From Halobacteriovoraceae bacterium (GTDB taxonomy: Bacteria > Bdellovibrionota > Bacteriovoracia > Bacteriovoracales > Bacteriovoracaceae), in assembly GCA_002712005.1 (NCBI GenBank), contig PASP01000001.1, positions 168,210 through 232,209 on the forward strand: a stretch of 64,000 bases of DNA, read 5' to 3'. The notes under the pieces were generated by a model that saw only the letters and a list, made by a program, of their open reading frames with translations, had not been told where the DNA came from and made no database searches. A program made the position numbers and the translations under genes. Of this stretch, positions 53,994 through 61,905 are shown one piece after another; within the stretch, counting starts at the first letter, position 1; each line of letters opens with the position of its first letter.

Positions 53994-54103
53994 AAAGCAG
54001 CAGCCAGGAAATAACACACGGCCTCACGAGCTACCGTTGCTTCCTTCCGGACCTGGCGGAGTTCACCCAGAAAACTGTTGCTAAGTCCTGACTACCGTCG
54101 CCA
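53994..54103 (-). ncRNA. ffs: Signal recognition particle 4.5S-type RNA
   Basis: The minus strand carries the conserved domain IV hairpin core CAGGTCCGGAAGGAAGCA, centred near 54040-54060, identical to the SRP54-binding loop of bacterial SRP RNAs. The flanks AGTCAGGA and TCCTGGCT pair as the outer stem, giving a short 4.5S-type RNA of about 110 bases; ends are approximate. It lies just upstream of dnaX, the same neighbour order as scr-dnaX in Bacillus. Confidence 0.93.
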
Positions 54104-54136
54104 AATATAGGGCATTGGTTGCATTAATGTCAATGA

Positions 54137-54964
54137 CTAACCCAGTTTCTTAACGTTTTTATCGCGTGCGTCAAAGCCAATCCTCGTTTTTTCATAAATG
54201 ATCAGTTTAACAAGTGTTCTAAATATTGCTGTTTGTAACGTAATAACAAAGCCTATTTCACGATGCTTTAGATTTTGTTTACCTATTTTAAAGAAGGTGA
54301 GGGGAAACTCTAAAAAAACTTCTAAACCAGACATTTTTCTTCCGGCCCTAATCTTCTCTTCAGCTCGTAATATCGCAAATCTCGGTAACTTCATGGCCCA
54401 ATCCTTAAGTCCATATTCTTCATCATGAAGAACACGTGCATCGGGATCTAAATTTCCAATTTGCTCTTGTGCTTGTGACTGGTGGACTCCATCAATGAGA
54501 TGTTGATGATGAACCCCTCCTGTATAGGTAATATGCTTCTTTAGAAATAGTCGTTCTTGCCAATTACTTCTACCAAATCCGAACTCGATAGCTTTACCAA
54601 GGTAAAACTCTGTTCTCATAACTCGATACATTTTCTTGTCTGGATTATTCGATAAGACCTTTCTGATTTCAGCTATAAGTTCAGCTGTAGCGGCCTCATC
54701 ACTATCAATCATGAAACACCAGTCATGGCTTGCTTTCTCAATAGAGAAGTTTCTTTGCTCCACAAAGCCTGGCCATGGATTAAAAATGACTTTTACATTT
54801 TCATAAGAGTTAGCAATTTCTAAAGTCTTATCTTTACTTCCACCATCAATCATAACGACTTCATCAAACGCAACAAGTGAGTCTAAACAGCGTTTGATAC
54901 TATTTTCGTTATTTTGGGTAAGTAGTAGAACTGAAGCTTTTATTTTTTCCATAATATAGCGCAT
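54137..54964 (-). CDS. Family 2 glycosyltransferase (WaaE/KdtX-like)
   Basis: This 275-residue GT2 protein shows ASVLLLTQNNENSIKRCLDSL, VVMIDGGSKDKTLEIA, the DxD-type DWCFMIDSDEAATAEL, and a fold end GVHHQHLIDGV. It resembles LPS core beta-glucosyltransferases (WaaE). The ATG at 54952 (MEKIKASV) is an alternative start; neither has a clear ribosome site. It probably builds surface polysaccharide, as do the following two glycosyltransferase genes. Confidence 0.85.
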   Translation of the reverse strand: MRYIMEKIKASVLLLTQNNENSIKRCLDSLVAFDEVVMIDGGSKDKTLEIANSYENVKVIFNPWPGFVEQRNFSIEKASHDWCFMIDSDEAATAELIAEIRKVLSNNPDKKMYRVMRTEFYLGKAIEFGFGRSNWQERLFLKKHITYTGGVHHQHLIDGVHQSQAQEQIGNLDPDARVLHDEEYGLKDWAMKLPRFAILRAEEKIRAGRKMSGLEVFLEFPLTFFKIGKQNLKHREIGFVITLQTAIFRTLVKLIIYEKTRIGFDARDKNVKKLG

Positions 54965-55012
54965 AGTATATACTTTATTTTTAATAACCGTCCATGTGCA
55001 TATTGGGTATTT

Positions 55013-55897
55013 ATGAAAGTTTCAGGCATCAGCTTTATTAAAAATGGTATTACTCTTGGTTATCCTTTCTTAGAAGGAATCCTTAGTATCGCCCCCTTAT
55101 GTGACGAAGTTATTATAAATGTTGGCTTTAATAATCCCGAATGTACGGAAGATGATGGAACTTACGATTATCTTAAGTCTAAATTAACAGATCCAAAATT
55201 TATCTTTCTTAAGTCTTGGTGGGATCCAGAAGTTTCTTCACAAGGACTCATCTTATCTCAGCAAACGAATATCGCCCTTGAAAAAGCAACTGGAGATATT
55301 ATCCAATATATCCAAGGGGACGAGGCGGTTCATGAAGATGATTATGACTCCATTCGAAAAGGATATGAACAACTTCACAGCCGTGATGATATTCAAGGAC
55401 TTGTTTTTAATTACCTTCATCTTTACGGCAATACTAATGTTCACCGTCACACACGTAGTGTCTATCGTCGCGAAGTAAGAGCGATTAAAAATAATCAAGG
55501 TCTCGTAAGCTGGAAAGATGCTCAAGGCTTTCGCTACCCTGATGGATCTAAAATGAAGGCCATACTTATTGACGCTAGAATTTTTCACTATGGTTGGGCC
55601 AGACCCCAAGATGTGATGGATCAGAAAATCAAATCTTTCAATAAACTCTATCATGGTAAAGACCATGAAACAGAAAATGATTTTTCATTTCGTAGAATTT
55701 GGGGACTTAAGGCCTTCCACGGTTCCCATCCCAAAGTTGTACAACCCTGGATTGCAAAAAATACTCACGAAATTGATATCTTAAACTTTCCTAAGTCTTA
55801 TATCTTAGGTGACTGGGATCTAATGGTTTCAGATGCAATAGAGCGACTCACCGGATGGAGAATGGGGGAGTTTAGAAATTATAAACTCGTCAAATAG
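55013..55897 (+). CDS. GT2-like glycosyltransferase
   Basis: This 294-residue protein shows MKVSGISFIKNGITLGYPFLEG at the start, CDEVIINVGF, GDIIQYIQGDEAVHEDDYD (an acidic donor-site motif) and a His-rich IFHYGWARP block, typical of a GT-A fold used by a GT2-like group. Divergent from the neighbouring GT gene at 54964. The end overlaps the convergent GT4 gene by 19 bases. Sugar and acceptor unknown. Confidence 0.7.
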   Translation: MKVSGISFIKNGITLGYPFLEGILSIAPLCDEVIINVGFNNPECTEDDGTYDYLKSKLTDPKFIFLKSWWDPEVSSQGLILSQQTNIALEKATGDIIQYIQGDEAVHEDDYDSIRKGYEQLHSRDDIQGLVFNYLHLYGNTNVHRHTRSVYRREVRAIKNNQGLVSWKDAQGFRYPDGSKMKAILIDARIFHYGWARPQDVMDQKIKSFNKLYHGKDHETENDFSFRRIWGLKAFHGSHPKVVQPWIAKNTHEIDILNFPKSYILGDWDLMVSDAIERLTGWRMGEFRNYKLVK

Positions 55898-56955
55898 TCA
55901 TACCACTTACGATATTGCTTTTTCTTGTTATAGGTCTCCATAACCTTTTCACGACCACTCTTACCAAATGATTTATATTTCTTGGGGTTTTCCACAATTT
56001 CCTTCATCTTATGTGCATAAGTTTCTGTATCAAATGGAGGAATAAGAAATCCATCTTTCCCATCTTCAATCATTTCTTTCATGCTAGAAACATTATAGCT
56101 GATTACAGGTAGCTCTGTAGACCAAGCTTCTAAAACCGTTCTGGCGGTGCCCTCAAACTTTGATGTGAAAGCAAGAGCGTCTAAATCATTATAAAAATGC
56201 TCAATGTCTTCAACATGTCCTACAAACTCAATCGTATCTGAAAGCCCTTTTTCTTGAACGAGCTTTTCCAAAAGCTCTTGATCTTCCCCAGTACCCGCAA
56301 TTTTTACTTTAAAATTTTCACTCGTAAGCTCTTTGAGTTTCTCTACTGATTGAATGAGAAATGGAAAGCCCTTTTGATCTGTTAATCGACTACAATTTCC
56401 AAAAGTGAATGTGGAGTGCTCAATATCCATAGGGACTATTCGGTCTACATCAATTCCATTTTCTATTTTATGAAAGGCAATATTTGAAACCACATCAGGA
56501 GCATCATTTTTAAAGATATTGATAATTTCATCAGATATACCAACGATGTAATCTACACCTTTTTGAAAAGAGCGGATATAACTCTTCTTTTGTGCAGGAG
56601 CAATGGGTGTCCCTACTCTAAGAACAATTTTCTTAACACCTGCTTTTTTAGCCGCAAGAGCAGCAGCTCTAATATCAACAAATGAATTAAAAATAAGAAT
56701 ATCGACCTTATTCTTTTTAAATAATTTGATAAAGCTAAGCTGATCAACTGGATTTAGATAAGTATATTTTCCAACCTGAATGGAGTGACTCTCAACATGG
56801 GAAAAGTTCTTTTTCACTCGATGATAAAGTTCTCCGTCAAAGGGAGCAAATAGAACACATTCATCATTATGGGCAATAAATTGCTCCATCATTTCATAAT
56901 GCCACTTTTCGCCACCGCCCCAGACCTTGTAAGAATTAAAAAAACCTATACGCAA
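55879..56955 (-). CDS. GT4-family glycosyltransferase
   Basis: This 358-residue GT-B enzyme shows MRIGFFNSYKVWGGGEKWHYEMM, the FTFGNCSRLTDQKGFPFLIQSVEKL block, and the C-terminal donor site AFTSKFEGTARTVLEAWSTELPVI with the EX7E-type acid pair. It probably acts in LPS or capsule assembly. It begins a minus strand unit; about 150 bases before it are non-coding with no clear signal. Confidence 0.88.
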   Translation of the reverse strand: MRIGFFNSYKVWGGGEKWHYEMMEQFIAHNDECVLFAPFDGELYHRVKKNFSHVESHSIQVGKYTYLNPVDQLSFIKLFKKNKVDILIFNSFVDIRAAALAAKKAGVKKIVLRVGTPIAPAQKKSYIRSFQKGVDYIVGISDEIINIFKNDAPDVVSNIAFHKIENGIDVDRIVPMDIEHSTFTFGNCSRLTDQKGFPFLIQSVEKLKELTSENFKVKIAGTGEDQELLEKLVQEKGLSDTIEFVGHVEDIEHFYNDLDALAFTSKFEGTARTVLEAWSTELPVISYNVSSMKEMIEDGKDGFLIPPFDTETYAHKMKEIVENPKKYKSFGKSGREKVMETYNKKKQYRKWYDYLTSL

Positions 56956-57106
56956 TTCAACTCATCCTTCAACACATTCCCTATACTTCAAAATAAAGAT
57001 CGTGCTCTATAATTACTAGTTAGTTATATACTAATCACAACTCATGGTAACTTACAATGATCCTTTTTCGAAGCTGTGATAACTTTTGTCTCAGCTGACC
57101 ATCTAC

Positions 57107-57895
57107 TTATTTGGTATCAGAATAAATCTCTTTTAAATAGCTCAATACTTGCTCAATTTCTTCATCGCTAATCAATGCTTTTGAAAAAGGAGGCATTTTT
57201 CCTCGCCCCTTCCTTATTCTATTTCTAATATAGTGATCCGTTCTATAACCCGTCACATAAGCAAGATCAGGGGCTTTTCCTTTCGGGCCAGTATATTTGA
57301 TAGAATGGCACTTCAAACATTTTGATTTAAATACTTTAAATCCCTGTAGGGCGGTCTTATCTTTTGGAGTTATTTCTAAAAGCTCATTGAATTCACTTTC
57401 TTTTTTAATTTCTATTTTTTGAATTTGATAAGGCCATGAATGCTTATGGCCTTTTTGAGATGGCCAAATTAAATAATAATGTCCAGGAGTTACATACTCA
57501 TCCTCCATTTTCACCTTAGTCCAACGCTTATCCTGACTGACACGTCCCTTAGGCTCAACTTCTTTATAAGCTAGTACCGCTTTCTTATCTAAAAAGTAAC
57601 CTCCTTTTAATAGAGGTCTGTACCCGTCCGTACAAGTAATTATGATGAGATCATCTTTAGTAATTTTGTGGCCTTTAGAAGCCAAAAAGTCATAAAAACG
57701 AACTCCTTCGTACTTAATCTTTTTTTCATAGTTAGGATGATCATCAACCATTAGCTGTATTCGAAATTCAGAATACTTTTTCTGCCAATCCAGGTATTTA
57801 ATTTCTTCCTTTCCTGTCTTGAGTCCCTCAATAACTAATGTGTCGTTACCCAAAGCTGAGAAGGTCATTAATACCAATAGAATAGCAAATCTCAT
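57107..57895 (-). CDS. Periplasmic c-type cytochrome with unknown N-terminal domain
   Basis: This 262-residue protein starts with a signal peptide (MRFAILLVLMTFSALG). The C-terminal domain is cytochrome c-like, with haem motif CLKCHS (about 194-199), and a distal Met in GKMPPFSKAL, followed by LISDEEIEQVLSYLKEIY, the usual last helix. The N-terminal ~170 residues (LITCTDGYRPLLKGG, GHYYLIWPSQKGHKHSWPYQI) resemble the sulfite-oxidase/molybdopterin-like or other periplasmic redox-associated folds, without catalytic residues I can name. Single gene. Confidence 0.85.
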   Translation of the reverse strand: MRFAILLVLMTFSALGNDTLVIEGLKTGKEEIKYLDWQKKYSEFRIQLMVDDHPNYEKKIKYEGVRFYDFLASKGHKITKDDLIIITCTDGYRPLLKGGYFLDKKAVLAYKEVEPKGRVSQDKRWTKVKMEDEYVTPGHYYLIWPSQKGHKHSWPYQIQKIEIKKESEFNELLEITPKDKTALQGFKVFKSKCLKCHSIKYTGPKGKAPDLAYVTGYRTDHYIRNRIRKGRGKMPPFSKALISDEEIEQVLSYLKEIYSDTK

Positions 57896-57992
57896 TTATC
57901 CTCCAACTTATGAAAATTCATTCAGATTTTACTCTTCATCTAAACTTTTTTAAAGTTTGGAATACTCATGCCCTTCTATAAAGTTGGAATAT

Positions 57993-58349
57993 ATGGAATT
58001 TATTAAGACTCTCTATCATTTCTCCAATCATGAATTTGATCTTATTGAAATCAAGCGACTCGACTTAAACGATGATGCTCCTATTGAAGATCGACTTCAT
58101 TGGCTACTCTATTCCAAGAAATCAAAAAAGAAGGATATAGATCATCCTCAAAGGCTGATTAAATTAAACTTCCAATCCATGAGTAAGGATGATCAGTACC
58201 AGTTCCGACAATTCAATAATGCTTCTCTCAAATTCTCACCCTCAAGTGCACACTTAAGTTGGAATAATCAAAATATTCAACTTGAAAGCACTAAAGAACC
58301 CTTTTCGAATGAACTCGTAGATGCGCTCTTACATTTTTTTAATAAATAA
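57993..58349 (+). CDS. Small hypothetical protein
   Basis: The open frame can be read from TTG 57957, but AAAGTTGGA precedes the ATG at 57993 (MEFIKTLYHFSNHEF), so the start is placed there (118 residues). The rest is polar with a DRLHWLLYSKKSKKKD stretch. No motif recognised. It stands alone between the cytochrome (opposite strand) and the tRNA-Ser repeat region. Confidence 0.55.
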   Translation: MEFIKTLYHFSNHEFDLIEIKRLDLNDDAPIEDRLHWLLYSKKSKKKDIDHPQRLIKLNFQSMSKDDQYQFRQFNNASLKFSPSSAHLSWNNQNIQLESTKEPFSNELVDALLHFFNK

Positions 58350-58385
58350 TTGTTCAATACTGAAGTAGTTAAGAAAAGTTAAAAA

Positions 58386-58576
58386 ATGGCGGAGGACACT
58401 GAAAGCGCAGCTTTCTGTTGGATAAGCAAACGTCAGAGCAGCTGTACCGGAGAAGCTTTTAGAATCGTATAAAGTTGAAAATGGCGGAGGACACTGAAAG
58501 CGAAGCTTTCTGTTGGATAAGCAAACGTCAGAGCAGCTGTATCGGAGAAGCTTTTAGAATCGTGTAAAGTTGAAAA
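58386..58576. repeat. Two-copy 95-bp tandem repeat ending in tRNA-Ser(GGA)
   Basis: Copies start at 58386 and 58481 and repeat at a period of exactly 95; a third start (58576) runs into the tRNA-Ser itself. They differ at about four positions. Each copy begins ATGGCGGAGGACA, the complement of a tRNA-Ser 3' end including CCA (GTCCTCCGCCA), and contains GAAAGC/GCTTTC. On the minus strand they lie right after the tRNA, so they look like duplicated tRNA 3' tails with spacers. Confidence 0.85.
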
Positions 58577-58664
58577 TGGCGGAGGACAAGAGATTCGAAC
58601 TCTCGAAAGGTTGCCCTTTACACGCTTTCCAAGCGTGCGCCTTAGACCACTCGGCCAATCCTCC
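58577..58664 (-). tRNA. tRNA-Ser (anticodon GGA)
   Basis: Cloverleaf with acceptor GGAGGAT / GTCCTCC, anticodon arm CTTGGAAAG giving GGA, a long variable arm typical of class II tRNA, the T-loop GAGTTCGAATCTC, and an encoded CCA. It reads UCC/UCU serine codons. The 95-bp repeats follow directly. Confidence 0.95.
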
Positions 58665-58710
58665 GCAATAGGAACATTATTGATAACACACCGAATTCTA
58701 AGTGTCGATA

Positions 58711-59214
58711 TCAATTTGAAAAGGCGTTCTTTTTATATTTATAAGACTTTCTCTTATCTTTAAAAAAACGACTCATAATTTGAGAGCAGTTGTAATGATC
58801 AACCCCTCCCATAACTGTGAATTGATGATTTAAACGTTTATCAGCATGGATATTGTATCCAAGACTGATGGTACCACCTTTTGGGTCATAGGCACCAAAA
58901 ACCACATGGGAAATTCGAGATTGCCAGATAGCACCCATACACATAACGCATGGCTCAAGAGTCACAACTAATGTGTAACCATTAAGGCGCCAGTCACCTA
59001 ACTTTTGGCAAGCTTGTGTTATGGCCAAGATCTCAGCGTGACCAGTTGGATTACAAGGTCCTTCTTTCTTATTAGCTGCTGAAGTGAAGATCTTGCCATC
59101 AGGATCAATTATACAAGCTCCAACAGGAACCTCTCCATCCTTAGCCGCGTTTTCGGCTTCATCAATGGCCTGCTTCATGGCCCAAGATATATCTCTGTAG
59201 CTATTGTTTATCAC
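58711..59214 (-). CDS. tadA: tRNA-specific adenosine deaminase TadA
   Basis: This 167-residue deaminase shows GHAEILAI (the Zn/Glu motif HAE) and PCVMCMGAIWQSRI (PCxxC), plus VPVGACI and the family's DWRLNGYTLVVTLEP. TadA deaminates A34 to inosine in tRNA-Arg(ACG). That tRNA gene is upstream in the same window (60718-60794). It overlaps the PilZ-like gene by 14 bases and is followed by tRNA-Ser(GGA). Confidence 0.95.
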   Translation of the reverse strand: MINNSYRDISWAMKQAIDEAENAAKDGEVPVGACIIDPDGKIFTSAANKKEGPCNPTGHAEILAITQACQKLGDWRLNGYTLVVTLEPCVMCMGAIWQSRISHVVFGAYDPKGGTISLGYNIHADKRLNHQFTVMGGVDHYNCSQIMSRFFKDKRKSYKYKKNAFSN

Positions 59215-59935
59215 GTGTAAATTTTTTCTTTAGTTTATTCTTTCGTTCATCTTTCCAAAAAGAACAGAAGTTTTTATACATTCTTTCGGCAGTAGCATCT
59301 TTCATATCATAGACACTAAACTTGACTCCATAATTAAACGGCCTTCCAATAGAGTATTTTCTTTTAGACATAATCTCTGCATCAAAAGCAACTTTATCAA
59401 AATCTTGAAAGGGATGAATTTGAATTTTTTCCCCTAGCTTCAGATCTTTAAAACTTGCAACACAGCCTGCATTTCTTCTTAAGTCAGTAAGCCTGCCTTC
59501 AAACTTTTCATCATTCCAGTGTACTTGCACCTTAAGATCATCTCTGTACCTAAAATCATACTCCCACCAACTTACTATGGGATAAAAAATAGGTGTCCAT
59601 AAATGATAGGATTCCATAATAAGCAAGCCTGAGGCGAGGAAATAGCATAGGAAGCTGAAACTCCAAAAGGGCTGATTAAAAAGTTTGAATATTAGAAAAG
59701 CGAAGAGCATTCCCAAGAAAGGCCAAAATGAATAAGACAACCTTTTGAGAAGCCTTCTTAAAAAAAAGAAGTATCCCGTAAAGAAAATTGTTTCAATTAA
59801 AAACTCAACCCAGCGACCAAACTCTATGGCTTCATAGAATATGGCCAGAAAGAGAAAGAAGAACACTCCCCAATGAAGGATCTCAAACCTATCTATCTCG
59901 CTTCTTAATTTAATTTTATCTAACGCCAATTTCAT
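59201..59935 (-). CDS. Membrane protein with PilZ-like domain
   Basis: This 244-residue protein has three to four N-terminal membrane helices (about 20-120) and a C-terminal domain resembling PilZ: EYDFRYRDDLKVQVHW, then GRLTDLRRNAGCVASF (placed like D/N-x-S-x-x-G), and a beta-rich end with FNYGVKFSVYDMKDAT. The c-di-GMP motifs RxxxR and NxSxxG are imperfect, so ligand binding is uncertain. It overlaps tadA by 14 bases and the upstream lipoprotein gene by four. Confidence 0.6.
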   Translation of the reverse strand: MKLALDKIKLRSEIDRFEILHWGVFFFLFLAIFYEAIEFGRWVEFLIETIFFTGYFFFLRRLLKRLSYSFWPFLGMLFAFLIFKLFNQPFWSFSFLCYFLASGLLIMESYHLWTPIFYPIVSWWEYDFRYRDDLKVQVHWNDEKFEGRLTDLRRNAGCVASFKDLKLGEKIQIHPFQDFDKVAFDAEIMSKRKYSIGRPFNYGVKFSVYDMKDATAERMYKNFCSFWKDERKNKLKKKFTRDKQ

Positions 59936-60558
59936 ATTCTAAAAATCATTCCTATTGAGGGAACCAAGACAGCATCATCTTCCAAATCACTTTCATCAAA
60001 GATTAAATATTTGGCACTTAAATTCACACCAACATCCTCTTTAAACCAGTAATTAAAACCAAGAGTACTCTGAATATATCCAAAACTTAAATTCGAAACA
60101 TTTTGGGCAAAATCAAAAATCAGATTATCTTCCTCATCTTCATCTAGACCTCGCAATCCGTTCCACTTTACATAATTATATCTCAAGGCAAGATAAGGCT
60201 CAAAGCCAGAAAAATTATGACTTAAAATACTTCCAGCATAGGCTCCTTTTGTTCTCACAGAGTCGTGACCGTAGAAGACCCCACCCATAAATGCCCAAGA
60301 AAATCCGTCTTTATTATTTTTAACTGCATACTTCAAAGAAGCGGAGAAAAGCAGAAACATTTGGAATTCAATCGCTGCTGAAACATCTAAATTTTCAGTA
60401 AGGCCATAACTTCCCTTACCGTATAAAGAAGGACTATAACCAGCATCAAGCATCATTTTATCTTTTCCACTTGTCGAAGCCGTCTTCTCTTCATGAATAG
60501 GAGCCAGACTACAAGAAGAGATCGATATTAGAATAACTAGCAATAGAATGCGTTTCAT
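59932..60558 (-). CDS. Lipoprotein with beta-barrel-like domain
   Basis: The open frame extends to 60579, but AGGAG lies just before ATG 60558. The protein (208 residues) has the lipoprotein signal MKRILLLVILISISSC, with lipobox SISSC at Cys16. The rest shows alternating polar/hydrophobic strands (YSPSLYGKGSYGLTENLDVSAAIEF; LALRYNYVKWNG; VGVNLSAKYLIF), ending in Phe-Arg-Ile, so a small outer-membrane barrel or beta-rich lipoprotein is likely. Function unknown. Confidence 0.65.
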   Translation of the reverse strand: MKRILLLVILISISSCSLAPIHEEKTASTSGKDKMMLDAGYSPSLYGKGSYGLTENLDVSAAIEFQMFLLFSASLKYAVKNNKDGFSWAFMGGVFYGHDSVRTKGAYAGSILSHNFSGFEPYLALRYNYVKWNGLRGLDEDEEDNLIFDFAQNVSNLSFGYIQSTLGFNYWFKEDVGVNLSAKYLIFDESDLEDDAVLVPSIGMIFRI

Positions 60559-60717
60559 AATTCTCCTGAGAATATACATTTTCTTAATATTATACAGAAG
60601 ATTTAGTAATAGAGGGGATCGATTTCAAATAGTTGATTTAGGATTAAAAAACGATGACTCCAAGAAGCCTGCTTCCTTCTATGAAGAGTTACGAATTTTG
60701 GGTGATATATATTTAGA

Positions 60718-60794
60718 TGGCGCACCCTGAGCGATTCGAACGCCCGACCTTCTGATCCGTAGTCAGATGCTCTATCCAGCTGAGCTAAGGGTGC
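60718..60794 (-). tRNA. tRNA-Arg (anticodon ACG)
   Basis: Acceptor GCACCCT / AGGGTGC with discriminator G and encoded CCA; anticodon arm TCTGA-CTACGGA-TCAGA giving ACG; T-loop GTTCGAATC. The anticodon A34 is the TadA target. Confidence 0.95.
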
Positions 60795-60870
60795 GCAAAT
60801 AAAGACTAGTTTGAGAGTTTTAACTGTTTGAGATTGATGCGTCAATATTTCTTTTCAACGCAGCACCCCA

Positions 60871-61896
60871 TCAATCGAGCCCCTGCTTCAATAAATGAAA
60901 AGCAGCCTCTCTACTATAGTGAATTCCGTCTCTCCAGGCACCTGATCGCTCAGTTGTAGAAAATATTTCATTCACTCCACTTATGACTTTAACATGGCCC
61001 ATTTTATCATAGCCTTCCAGTAAGCTCGTCCATTTCGCATAAGTTTCGTTGAAACTTGGAATTTCTTTTAGTCGTTTTTTAAATTCATAATGATAGGGGG
61101 ACAGGATAAAAATAATTTCTATTTCCTTATTCTTCGCCATATCTAAGATTTCTTCGTAAAGCTTTATAACTGTCGGATTCAATTGCTCAAAATTATTAAG
61201 CACGCTAGTTTTATAGGTAATAGAGTTTTCAATGATATACTCCATTAATTGGCCCATCTTTTTATCATCAAGCTGATTATTTATCCCTTTTTCTACTTGA
61301 ACAGAGCTCAAAACCATTGATCTTGAAGTGGCACCATTACTTCCTACTTCTATCTGCTTATTTTTCTTCTTTCTTTTCACAATATTAAAAGAGTCTTCTA
61401 GCAGCTGATGATTAAGATAGTATCTAATAAATTTTAAAAGTGAGGGCTTTGCATATGAGGGGAGCTCTTGTCCCATCTCTATATTAAATGCCACCTGAGG
61501 CTTAGCTACATATTTATTAAATTCAAAAAAATCAGCAATATAAATGATTCTCTTTAAATTTTTAAATTCTTTTATTGCTTTCTTTATAAATACTGTTCGA
61601 GAAGGTGTATCTGCACCTCCCAAAGAAGTTACATATGAACGAGTACTGTAGAGTTTGTCTACATCACTAGGGTGATAAGCTTCTGAAGTCGAAGAACCCA
61701 CAATTAAAGTTTCTACGCCTTCAGCTTTTTCCATGCTTCTATACTTCACATACTCAATATTTGTTGTCCATTTTTCAAATCCTCTGTAATTAAAAATTCC
61801 GGTTAGGTGAGGATTAAAAAACTCAATAATTCCCACATATAAAAATGTAAGAGCAAGGAAACTAAAGAGAAATATTCTGAAAAATCTTTTATCCAT
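60871..61896 (-). CDS. SGNH-like partner protein of the MBOAT acyltransferase
   Basis: This 341-residue protein has an N-terminal membrane anchor (about 7-24) and an extracytoplasmic domain with LIVGSSTSEAYHPSD (a GxSxS-like nucleophile block), DFFEFNKY, FILSPYHYEFK and GIHYSREAAFHLL (Asp/His-type end). This matches the AlgX/DltD/PatB-type SGNH hydrolases that accept acyl groups from MBOAT proteins and pass them to polysaccharide. It begins 9 bases after the MBOAT gene. Confidence 0.75.
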   Translation of the reverse strand: MDKRFFRIFLFSFLALTFLYVGIIEFFNPHLTGIFNYRGFEKWTTNIEYVKYRSMEKAEGVETLIVGSSTSEAYHPSDVDKLYSTRSYVTSLGGADTPSRTVFIKKAIKEFKNLKRIIYIADFFEFNKYVAKPQVAFNIEMGQELPSYAKPSLLKFIRYYLNHQLLEDSFNIVKRKKKNKQIEVGSNGATSRSMVLSSVQVEKGINNQLDDKKMGQLMEYIIENSITYKTSVLNNFEQLNPTVIKLYEEILDMAKNKEIEIIFILSPYHYEFKKRLKEIPSFNETYAKWTSLLEGYDKMGHVKVISGVNEIFSTTERSGAWRDGIHYSREAAFHLLKQGLD

Positions 61897-61905
61897 ATGT
61901 CTTGC

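Noticed and set aside
58386..58576. CRISPR array
   Set aside because: Only two units of 95 bases with no short repeat/variable spacer pattern; they are tRNA-linked tandem repeats.
58433..58714. A 93-residue minus-strand open frame across the 95-bp repeats and tRNA-Ser
   Set aside because: It is built of the repeat and the tRNA sequence; the tRNA cloverleaf explains the DNA and the protein has no coding character.
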